Shown piece after piece: positions 33,180 to 43,320 of a DNA stretch of 64,000 nucleotides (position 1 is the stretch's first letter; each line of letters opens with the position of its first letter). A program made the translations under genes and the position numbers. Origin of the DNA: Pyrus communis (Eukaryota; Streptophyta; Magnoliopsida; Rosales; Rosaceae); assembly GCF_963583255.1 (NCBI RefSeq), contig NC_084814.1, positions 19,383,164 through 19,447,163 of the forward strand, given 5' to 3'. A model generated the notes under the pieces. The model saw only the letters and a program-made list of their open reading frames with translations. It did not search any database and had not been told where the DNA came from.

Positions 33180-33546
33180 AGTTTATTAGAACTGACATGT
33201 ATTCAATTAGTTCCGCTCAAGTCCATAAGCAACATTAATCATTAGCGATAATTGCGCACTTGTGATTTTTTGGGAGGTAACGACATGTATAGTTACACAC
33301 ATATATTCTGTTAGTTCGACTAGTGTTCTCAAGCAACACTAATCATTGAAATAACAGTAAGCTGATCGTTGTTTGTTAAATGAAAGAACTGGGATCGATC
33401 AATATCATCCTTAGCTGTCTCCGCTAGCTATTAAAAATAGTCCCCAGCTTTATTAAATATACAACACATTTGACTTACTTACGTTATTAAAGTATCTAAC
33501 AAGCGTCACTGTTATGCATGTGACGTATTCTCAAATCATAAATCTT
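33180..33546. repeat. Two-monomer relative of the 40.4-41.6 kb array plus shared 3' flank
   Basis: Two monomers are visible: CAATTAGTTCCGCTCAAGTCC...AGCAACATTAATCATT and GTTAGTTCGACTAGTG...AGCAACACTAATCATTG. They are followed by TTGTTAAATGAAAGAA, ATATCATCCTTA, TTGACTTACTTACG and GTGACGTATTCTCAA. The same flank, in the same order, follows the long array at 41640-41815. The two loci are therefore copies of one element that differ in monomer number. Confidence 0.8.
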
Positions 33547-34383
33547 TGTTACCAAAATTTATTTGAACTAAATACATTTTAGTTCTGATAAATTATTCAG
33601 AAGAGTCGTCTACGATCAAGTACATATGAACAATGGTCTGATTTTAAGCTTTACATTTGATTTTAGACTAAGCTTTTAGATTCAAGTTAAATTCTTCCTT
33701 CAACTGTTTGACTGGAGAATCTGACTGGTCAATTAAATCCAAATTTCATGTGCATATTATAAAATCATATCACATCATTGATCGTGTTGATCTCAGTGCC
33801 ACAAGGTGATGAGTTCAGGAGAAACTGCCACTTCGTTAAGACCGAAAGAGTTCATCTTGTGTAAGGCAAGGTTGCACAAAGGTAAAGTTGCTCAATAGAT
33901 AGGGTTCTAAGAATTGAGCTTGTGTGATCTTTGTATGAACCTTTGTTTACACTAGTGAATTGGATTCAGTGGAGAGTCCCCGATTTTTTAGCTCATAGGT
34001 GGGTTTTTCTAGCCAAAAATATCTTATGTTCAAGTTATTGTTATTGTGTCACACATCTCACATACACATACATGATACATATATCTATTGAACATTTAAA
34101 TAGTATGCCCACTTGACACATTAATAACTTGCAACAAACTGCAGCCTTGTTGTCTCACTGACTAGGATAGTTTGTGGGATTAGAAATTGGTAATTGAATC
34201 TTCGATTTATTGACTAACAAATCTATCTTAGTTGACTAGCGGGTTTGACTAGTCAGTCTAGCGCATTGTAATTTTATATACAAGATATTTCACCTGGTAC
34301 CAATTTTAACCTCTTACTTACAAATGAAGATGAATACCACTAGACCGTAGTACTAGGTGACACTAAGAAGTGGGGGTTAGTTA

Positions 34384-34592
34384 ACACACAATTAGTTAGG
34401 CATAATAATTTTGTATACAACTTGTTGTTCATGTGAGTCGAACTGAAGACTTTCCCAATTACAACTAAATTCAAAAACACCACTAATGATGTACAACGTT
34501 GCAAAGAAAAAATAAAATAAAAAGAGTTTACAAAGAAAAAGTGTAGTGAAAAAACAAGTTAGAAATGAATGAGAATAAAAACATAACAAGAA
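34384..34592. repeat. Tandem unit 1, left part (interrupted by the Mutator-like element)
   Basis: CACACAATTAGTTAGGCATA, ATAATTTTGTATACAACTTG, TTACAACTAAATTC and GTACAACGTTGCAAAGAAAA match unit 2 at 37885-38035. Unit 1 continues at 37017-37133 and 37721-37860 after two insertions are removed. Confidence 0.75.
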
Positions 34593-37016
34593 GGGTTTTT
34601 ATCACAAATGGTCCCTAAAATTGACCCTCAACATCAAGATGGTTACTGAAATTGAAAATCAATCAGTGTAGTCCCTGAAAATAGGTGTCGCAAATCAATG
34701 TGGTTATTTCATCACAATTCTGTTAAAAATTCCATTAAGTGCTGATGTAACACATAAGTGGGTCGCATAATTCCATTTTTCTCACAAATGGTCATTGAAA
34801 TTGACCTGCAACATTAAAATGGTCCCTGAATTTGACCTATGACATCAAAATAATCCTTGAAATTGAAAATCGATCAATGTAGTTCTGCAAGTAAGTGTTC
34901 CAAATCAATGTAGCTTTTCCACCACAATTCTGTCAAAATTTTTGTTATGTGCTAATGTGACACATAAATGGATTACACAAGTCTAATTAAATTTAAAAAA
35001 TTACAAATGGATCACCCGAAAACTTTCATTCAAATTTTCATCCATCCAATTTTTATTCCTTTTTGCCCTCATATAGTTGTCATGTGTTATTTCTATGAAT
35101 CACCCAAAAATTTTCTGCCAATTTTTGTTTCCTTTTTGCCCTCATATGTAGTCCACATTTCTTTGCCTTTTTCGTAGTCTATTCTCTAACAAAAAAAATC
35201 TCAATATAGTGGCGAAGCTATGTGAGGGTGAGAAGTGGTGGCCTCCACTCCCTTCGCCGGAAAACATCCTAGGAGCGCTGGTTCAGCCTCTCCGCTCTCG
35301 TCGGAATTTATGGCACCTGTAAAAATTGGTTTTGGCCGGTGCACTGTCTTGGTCGAATTTGTAGAGGAAAGCTGATAGTTTGGTTCGATTTGCAGAAAGT
35401 GTGGCTTCAAGATCTTGCTTGTCACCACAAACATCACCAAGTTGAGATCAAATGGTGAGAGGGACTATCCGAATTGATGATGATAGGTCGCAATCATCGT
35501 CGTCGTCCATAACGGAGGACGACGATCGCAGTCTCTATAGAAAAAAAAGGACTGGTGGGTCGCAGGAAATAGGGATTGGGTCACCAGGAATAGAGGGGTT
35601 GTAGGTGCGTCGCCGGAGATGAGGGGGGATTCAGTGTTCGATGAGGGAGAAGAAGAATGTTTGGTTTGCAGAATACCAGATGTTTGGTTTTATGGTTAGG
35701 GACTTGAAAATGGACATGTGTCTTCATTTTATTAGTCTTTTAGGAGGTCAGTAAATGTCGGGCACTGAACAATCAGTACCAAGTATTATACTTTTTTGTG
35801 GTTTATTAACCCATTTATCTCTCTTTTTTTTCTTATATGTTTTTTTTTTTTCTCTTTTAAGACTCCCACCATATTTACCGTATTTATCTTAAACTCTCAC
35901 GTTATTTATAGATATTGTATTACTTTTTAAAAACATTGTAAATATTGTTTAATGCTTATTTTATGATAATTTAAAACCATCTAGGTTCCTGCCAAAGATC
36001 TCACTTAGGTTCCAGTCTGCTGTTTGACTAGCACCTAAAATTTTTTAAGATCTAATCCTAGCCAATTTAAGCTTCTTACATTAGCTTGCAAATTATTACT
36101 TACAACCGCTTTGGTGGAAAGACCATTTTCTGCTATGAATATTGACTCAAAACTTTGTACTCTCCAATGTGAAAGCAACTACTTCGATTGAACCTTGCAC
36201 TCTTTTGAATTTCGTCCCTCCCCTTGGCAAATCCTGGCTTCGCCACTGTCTCAATACACTTATCTTTACACATTTCAACACCCTTCACCGAATTGAACTT
36301 GGATCGAGTTCACCTTTGGTAACAACTTGGCTAATTGACGAGCTAATTGACGACTTCTAGGACGTCACCGTTAACATTTACGTGATCAACATCTTCACAA
36401 TCTTAATCTTTGAGAGCTTGTTTCGCGGTTCTCTGGTGGTCTGGTGACTCAAAGAACGACAAGGTCTGCATTGAGATAATGAGATTATAACCGAAGAGCA
36501 TCTATTGTTGGTTAAAAACTATTTCTAAACCTCTTCTTAGGCCTTGGTTAAGCCTTGTACCTTTGAGAATTTATAGAAGGGATTTCTCTTCGGAGTAGGT
36601 CTTACTATAAGAAAAAAAAAAATTCTATTATGCAAAAAGGTATTTAGACAACTTTTTAATTAATTATTAAACCCACATTAGCACATAATAAATTTTTTTT
36701 ACAGAATTGTTGTAGAAGGACCATATTGATTTGCGACACCTATTTTTTGGACTACATTCATCGATTTTTAATTTTAGGGACCATCTTGATGGTGCATGTC
36801 AATTTGAGGGACCATTTTGATGGTATGAGTCAATTTCAGGGACCATTTGAGATAAAGAAACTGTAGTTCTTGTGGGGCCCATTTATGTGCCATATTAACA
36901 CTTAACGAAATTTTTAACAGAATTGTGATGGAAGAACTACATTGATTTGCAACATCTATTTTCAAGGACTACATTGATTGATTTTCAATTTCAAGGACTA
37001 TTTGTGATAAAAACCC
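34593..37016. mobile_element. Mutator-like element with long, internally repeated TIRs
   Basis: The left end GGGTTTTTATCACAAATGG and, read inward from the right, GGGTTTTTATCACAAATAG are inverted copies. The similarity runs on for about 150 bp (TTGAAAATCAATCA, GTAGTCC, CATCACAATTCTGTTAAAAAT). Each arm then holds a second diverged copy of the same block, at about 34775-34990 and 36640-36870. Flanks TAACAAGAA (34584-34592) and TAAAAAGAA (37017-37025) match at 8 of 9 bases, the Mutator TSD length. No transposase is visible. A hAT element has inserted inside at 35207-36248. The homologous uninterrupted sequence near 38040 confirms the insertion point. Confidence 0.88.
35207..36248. mobile_element. 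hAT-type element nested inside the Mutator-like element
   Basis: TAGTGGCGAAGC at the left and, from the right, CAGTGGCGAAGCCAGG are inverted ends. The 8-bp direct repeat TCTCAATA flanks it exactly (35199-35206 and 36249-36256). Length is 1042 bp. The GC-richer left half has no long transposase frame. Perfect TSDs imply that it is younger than its host element. Confidence 0.88.
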
Positions 37017-37133
37017 TAAAAAGAAAGGCACATGGATTTCAAACAAAAAATGAAGACATATGTCATATGTCCATGCATTAAGAAACAAAATTAAATTAAA
37101 TGGTGAGGTAAGAGCCATGCGTGACATTGGATG

Positions 37134-37712
37134 CAATGGCGGAGCCATCTTAAGACCATAGTAGGCTGAGGCCTACCCTGATTATTTTTTCTTGCAATCT
37201 CTACTATCTATCTACCATTGATCAATTTTATAATATCACCATTAACTTGAATTTGTTTTCAATCCAACAAATACAAAGCCTATAATTTTCACTTAACAAT
37301 TCGATAAGAATCTTAGTTGATCATATTCTCTATTTTTTGCCTATATGCAATTTTTTCCTTTGCTTGTAGACTATTCTTTTTGTTAGTTTCTTATTTCCCT
37401 CTATATCATCTATGAAATTAAGAAGAGAAAAAGTTTTTATGTGAATAAAACCTTTCAAAAATCTCTTATGCCTTAATGTTTTTATAAATGAACGTATGAT
37501 CACTCACATTTGAATTTAATAAGAATGTGCAATAAATAGATATGCTTTTAATGTTTTATTCTCCATCCTTAATATGAAATTCACGAGTAGTTGACCATGT
37601 ATCTTTGATCACAAGGAGACCAAAAGAACGAGGCTATGTTTCTATATGTATTATATGCTAATTATAATTTAAAGTGTGCCCCTTCTAACATGAATTTTGG
37701 GCTCCGCCACTG
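37134..37712. mobile_element. hAT-type element with 8-bp TSD, 579 bp
   Basis: CAATGGCGGAGCC at the left and, from the right, CAGTGGCGGAGCC form 13-bp TIRs with one mismatch. Flanks ATTGGATG (37126-37133) and ATCGGATG (37713-37720) differ at one base. The empty-site counterpart GACATGAGATGTTTAAAAAG at about 38117 supports the boundaries. It is non-coding. Its TIR resembles that of the 35.2-kb hAT, so the two may share a transposase source. Confidence 0.87.
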
Positions 37713-37869
37713 ATCGGATGTATAAAAAGAAATGCCACCTAAATGTGAAAATAAATTATTCTTGTGTCTATTGCCACGCGTACCTCAATTTGCAATTTTA
37801 TAATAGAAAAAGGAATTGCATCATGATAAACTATATTTTTTCAACATTACAAAAAATTTACACTAAAAA

Positions 37870-38392
37870 GTGAGAGTTTGTAGCACACAATGAATCATCT
37901 ATAATAATTTTGTATAAAACTTGTCATTCATGTAAGTTAAACCAAAGATGTCGAAGTTACAACTAAACAGAAACACCACTAACACACTACAAAGTTGCAA
38001 AGAAAAATTACGAAGAGTTTGCACATAAAATTTTCAAACAGAAAAGTGAAGACACATGGCATTGGCCCATGCACTAAGAAACAAATTAAATTAAATGGTG
38101 GGGTGAGAGCCAGGCGTGACATGAGATGTTTAAAAAGAAAACACCAATCCAATTTAAAAAGGAAATTTTAACGAAAAGTTCACGGTACTGTTCACTTTAA
38201 CGAAAAATCATATTTTTATATTAAAAAATCAATCATGATACTATTCATTTTACCCTTTATTTTGTCATTATCGTTAAAACTCAAGATTTTCAAACTTTTT
38301 TCATTAATTTTTTTTATTTAAAAATAAATCATTCTTGCGTTTATTGTCATGGATCCTTCGTGTTTGCATTTATTTGCAACAGAAAAATAGAA
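37870..38392. repeat. Tandem unit 2 of a degenerate ~470-bp repeat
   Basis: It repeats the motif order of unit 1: the TTTTGTATAAAACTTG block, TTACAACTAAAC, AAAGTTGCAAAGAAAA, GTGAAGACACATGGCA, AAACAAATTAAATTAAATGG, GTGACATGAGATG, then AAATAAATCATTCTTGCG after a small repeat inserted at 38168-38321. Unit 3 follows in decayed form at about 38395-38720. Confidence 0.7.
38168..38321 (-). mobile_element. Dispersed non-autonomous repeat, copy C (inverted)
   Basis: Starts TTTTAACGAAAAGTTCACGG, continues GTTCACTTTAACGAAAAATC and ATGATACTATTCATTTTACCC, and ends CTCAAGATTTTCAAAC plus TTTTTTCATTAATTTTTT. It is the inverse of copies A and B. It splits tandem unit 2, so its ends can be mapped against unit 1. 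Confidence 0.8.
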
Positions 38393-38720
38393 ACAAGTGT
38401 CGTTTGACTTTGACTATGCATTAGGAAACAAATTAGATTAGCTTGTGTAGTGGGAGCGTGCATGACAAAATATATCCGTTATGAATGCGAAAGTATTTTC
38501 TAGATAAGCATTCCAATGAACCCGAATAAGAAAAAACTAAATTTCATTTTTTAATACCACAAAATATTTTCCAAAGATATAAACTAAAAAATAAGGTGTT
38601 GCGTAAGATACACAATGTGCTTGCTATAATAGTTTGGTATAGAACTTGCAATTCACGTACTTATAAAACTTACGAGATGAGAGAAATAATAAAACTAAAC
38701 ATCAATAATAAGTTGGAAAA
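38393..38720. repeat. Tandem unit 3 (decayed)
   Basis: GACTTTGACTATGCATTAGG, AAACAAATTAGATTAGC and GTGCATGACAAAAT, followed by ACACAATGTGCTTGCTATAA and TAGAACTTGCAATTCACGT, parallel units 1 and 2, with many changes and a different internal order. Confidence 0.5.
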
Positions 38721-39589
38721 AAAAGTTTTAGGAATTAAAATTTGGTCAAAAGATAAATCAGAAATGAAATTAAAAAGAATAAAAGAAATAAGCTTTTTTA
38801 CCGAGACTCACATCTTTAGAGTACAATGTCTATCTGCTAATCTTATTGTTTTACAATGCAGTTTTTATTTTTGATAGTCAAGTTTTAATTTTGGATAGCT
38901 TTTTACACTATCATTTGTATTCTATATTGGTGTTTGAATAAAACATCTTTTTTAAAAATAAAAAAAATAAAAAAATAAAATCAAAGTTTCTCTGTTTTCT
39001 ATCAAGTAAAAATGGTAAAATATCTTTTTGGTAATTGAAAATTGGTAAAATATATATTTTTTGGTAATTTGAAAAGGGTAAAATATCGGTCATATACCAG
39101 CTGAACACCATTAATTGCTTTCATATATCCATGGATTTTGATATCTTAAAGTGCCACTTTTTGGATATAAAAATCTAGACCTTTTTGGTACGGCATTAAG
39201 TTCTCCAAAATAAAATTAAAAAGAAAAAAAAAAGTAATTTACTGGCAGACAATGAAAAATAATATTCACATTTGATTTCCAAGAATGCCCATGTGTAGAC
39301 CTCCTAACTACTGTGCCATTTCAAAACTAATTCCCTTTCTTTTACTTTAAAGATTTAAATTTTAAAGGAGAAATTAGGTTTTCATCCTTTGTTTTTTTCA
39401 ACTTTATTGATTGAAACCTTATTCCTTTTCAAAATCAAGGTCCCTTAGGTTTAATAAACATCATTAATTATTTCAATAATAAAATATTTTACATATCAAG
39501 ATAATTAAATTTTACTTCTAAATTATTCATTTAGTGTTAGAACGTAACATTTGATATATTTATATTTATGGCTAAATTTTGTATCATAT

Positions 39590-40000
39590 AATTTTATTTT
39601 TAGTTTGTACCCATTTTAATTTGCTACCTTTTTTTTAATTTTTAATTTTGAAAATTGTGCCAATTTTGTATTCAATTTTAGTTTGTACCCATATATTAAT
39701 TTCTTTTTTGTGTCCATATTTTTCAAACTTTTATTTGTACTCATATTTTTTTGACCTTTTATTTGTACCCATAATTTATTAATAGTTTACTCATTTGTCT
39801 TTAAAAAGGTACTACTTTGTTATATGTAAAATGTACCCATTTTTTTTATATGAAATGTACCCATTTTTTTTATATGAAATGTACCCATTATATAAAACGT
39901 ATCACCTTTTTTTTTTTTTTTTTTTTTTTTTTTGTATAAAATGTATCAACTTTTTGTATGTAAAATGCATCGTATAAAAATTACCAATTTGTATGTAAAA
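39590..40000. repeat. Simple tandem repeats around TGTACCCATTTTTT
   Basis: TTTGTACCCATTTTAATTTG-like and ATGAAATGTACCCATTTTTT-like units of 20-30 bp recur at least eight times and merge into a T-run at 39908-39932. Confidence 0.7.
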
Positions 40001-40394
40001 TGTCATTAATATAAGTAATGACAAATCATGGATTTTATTTAGAGTATAATTTCTTTTAATATTTTCAACAAATTATGAATTTATTTATAATCTCATTAAT
40101 ATAAATAACTACAAATATCAAATTTTAATTTAAAATTATAATAACATATGCATTGTTGCATTAATTTCAAGGACTTCAATCAAAAAATTGAGAACCAACA
40201 AGATTCAATCAAACAACGTTGATAAATAGGGATTGCATCCAAAGTCACCCAATTTTGAATCTGATCATGTAAAGGTATTGTATTGTGTATTGCAAAACTC
40301 ATGGTGTGTTTTTTCATACTTTATTATTTTTTAACTGAAAAGACCATGATTTGTCTCCACGTATAGCAAATATATGTTTCGGATTGGAAGATAA

Positions 40395-41640
40395 CGTCAT
40401 ATACTATATAAAAAAAAAAGCATTCAGTTAATTCAGCAAGAGTTCGTAAACAACCACTAATCATTAACGATAACTACAACTTGTCGTTCTTTGGGAGATG
40501 ATGATATATGCCATAACAAACAAGTGTTCAGTTTCGACAAGTGTTTGTAAGCAATCACTAATCATTAACCATATTTACAATTTTATCGTGTTTTGGGAGA
40601 TAATCACATATATGATAAAAACATGTAATTCAATTAGTTCGACTATAGTTCGCTGGCAGCCACTAATAACTGGCAACAACTGCTAACTTGTCAGTTTTTG
40701 GGAGATAATGACATATAACTTAACATAAGGGTGTTTTGTTCATTCGATTAGCGTTCGCAAGCAACCCTAATAATTGGCAATAACTGCAAACTTGTCATTG
40801 CAAACCTGTTGTTTTTGGAAGATAATGATATATGTCGTAATGGATAGATATTCCGTTAGTTCGACCAAAGTTCATAAACAACCCTAATCATTGGTCCAAT
40901 AACTGCCAACTGTCGTTTTTTTTTTTGGGAGATAACGACATATACCATAGTAGACTTGTATTCAATTAGTTTGACTAGAGTTCGTTGGCTGTCGCAAATA
41001 ATTGGCAATAATTGCTACTTGTCGGATTTTGGGAAATAATGACATATCGTAACACAATGGTGTTTAGTTAATTTGATTAGCGTTCATAAGCAACTGTAAT
41101 CGTTAGCCATAATTGCAAACTTGTCGTATTTGGAAGATAATGATATATACTGTAATGGAAAAGTATTAGGTTAGTTCGACCAAAGTTTGTAAACAACCCT
41201 AATCATTGGTAATAACTGCCAACTTTCCGTTTTTCAGGAGATAACTACATATCATAGTAGACATGTATTCAATTAGTTCGACTAGAGTTCGTTGGCAGCA
41301 GCAAATAATTGGCAATAACTTCTAACTTGTTAGATTTTGGGAGATAATGACATATATCGTAACACAATGGTGTTTAGTTAATTCGATTAGCGTTCGTAAG
41401 CAACTCTAACATTAACAATAACTGCAAACTTGTCATATTTTGAAGATAATGATGTATCTTGTAATGGAAAAGTATTATGTTAGTTCGACCAAAGTTCGTA
41501 AACAACCATAATCATTGGAAATAACTGCCAACTTGTCGTTTTTCAAGAGATAACGACATACCATAGCAGACACGAATTCAATTAGTTCAACTAGAGTTCG
41601 TAAGAAACTCTAATCATTGGCAATAACTGCATATTTGTCG
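40395..41640. repeat. Satellite-like array: about 12 monomers of ~105 bp with a 3-monomer (~315 bp) period
   Basis: Each monomer has an AGTTCGACTAGAGTTCGT-like start, CAACC(N)TAATCATTGGCAATAACTGC in the middle and a TTTTGGGAGATAATGACATAT-like end. Starts recur about every 100-116 bp. Three variants cycle: one with AACACAATGGTGTTTAGTTA at about 40740, 41055 and 41370; one with GTAATGGAAAAGTATT at about 40840, 41155 and 41470; and one with GACATGTATTCAATTAGTT at about 40630, 40950 and 41265. The ~315-bp spacing of like variants is a higher-order repeat. The shared flank after 41640 ties it to 33180-33546. Confidence 0.85.
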
Positions 41641-41822
41641 TGTTTTGTTAAATGAAAGAATTCGGAATCTTCGAATATCATCCTTAATGGCTTTTGTTAC
41701 CTACTAAAAACAATGCTTATTTTTTATTGAACTAATAATATATCATGTTTGACCTACTTACGATACTAGAATATCTAACGCACGTCACCATCACGTGACA
41801 TATTCTCAATCATATACCTTCG
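41640..41822. repeat. 3' flank shared with the 33.4-kb locus
   Basis: GTTAAATGAAAGAATTCGG, ATATCATCCTTAATGGC, TTTGACCTACTTACG and GTCACCATCACGTGACATATTCTCAA match 33375-33546 closely, showing that array and flank travelled as one element. Confidence 0.75.
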
Positions 41823-42569
41823 TTGTTCATTAAAGTTGTCAATTATTTTCATCGCCAAAAGTAAATAAATGTCATTACTCTCGTGTGCTGATTTGATTTA
41901 GTATGTATTTTGCTCCTACAACACATCAATAGCGATATTTGTAGTGCATCGACTCACTTAATATTACTAAACAAAAATCCTTCAGCTTATACATGTGGTC
42001 CAGTATTTTAGTGAATAAGGAGATAGGGTTTCAACACTAAAGTGATTTTAAAAAAAAAAAAAGTTAAAGGACCTAAAGAGCAAGGTTTCTCTATTGTCCA
42101 AGTAGATAAAAAAAGTCTCTCTCTAATTTTTGTTAAATAAAATCCAAAAGTATCATCATGGGTAAACTTGTCATTCCAACACAAAAATATCACTATCCAA
42201 ATCTAATTGTAATTCTTATCTTATTTTTGTAAAAGGTAATTTATCTTTGGGTGCTTTAGATTTTGGCCCTTACAATTCATTATTTCTAGGTAAAAACCCA
42301 TCTATCTTTAAAGATCCAGTTTAAGCCCAAATTTAAAATTTGCAAACATATAGGAACACTATTGACCTATTAATACAATTTATTTACACTCATGTCACTC
42401 ATACTTTATGGTCCCTTTTCTAAATTCCTAAATTTATGCCAAATTAAAAGTAGTAGAAAAAGTGAAATAAAATGAAAAAAAGTGTTTGCATTAACCGTAT
42501 CTATGTCAAACTAGAAAAGTAGTTTTTTTTTTTCGTGATATATTTTGTAGCAATTTTATCCATATTAAT

Positions 42570-43320
42570 TGGTAGGTAAATTAGTTTGTTCCAATTATTT
42601 AAAAAAAAAAAAACACTACACCTATATTATATATTTTGAATCAAATAACATTCCTCTAACTTGTAGGTAAATTATTTTCTATGTATTGTTATATATGTTA
42701 GACACGTTTTGTTGTTGTATAAACATAAGTGGAACATAATATTGTTGATTTTATACATCAAACTGCATTTCTTTTGTTATAGGTAAATTATTTTCCATGT
42801 ACAAGTACTTATGTTAAGCAAGTTTTGTTGTTGGTACATACAATATTTTGTATCATTGTAAAGAAAGATGTTACATTACACCCATGGTATAATTGTTGTA
42901 GGTAAATTATTGGAAATTAATTTGTAGTTAGGTAATGAACATTTTGCATCATTGGAAATGAACATTTCAAAGAGTAGGTAGGTAAATTAATTTGTTCTAA
43001 TTATATAAAAAAAACTACACTACACCTAGCTATATTTAATTTTTCCAATTATTAAAAAAAATTATACTACACCCAACCAAATAACATTTCTCTAACTTGT
43101 AGGTAAATTATTTTTCATGTATTGTTAGATATGTTAGGCACGTTTTATTGTTGTATAAACATGGGTGTAACATAGTATTTTTAATACTATACATCGAACT
43201 ACATTTCTTCTTAATATAGGTAAATTATTTCTTCTTTTTAATATACATCGAACTACATTTCTTCTTAATATACATCGAATTACACCCATGGTATAATTGT
43301 TCGTAGGTAAATTAATGTGC
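42570..43320. repeat. Degenerate ~115-bp tandem repeats
   Basis: GTAGGTAAATTATTTTC-like units recur at about 42665, 42780, 42900, 43100, 43217 and 43303. Between them GTTAGGCACGTTTTGTTGTTG and ACATCGAACTACATTTCTTC-like blocks repeat. No gene was found here, or in the AT-rich stretches on either side (41830-42565 and 43325-43700). Confidence 0.65.

Noticed and set aside
40395..41640. CRISPR-like array
   Set aside because: The monomers are contiguous ~105-bp satellite-type units without unique spacers, in plant nuclear DNA.
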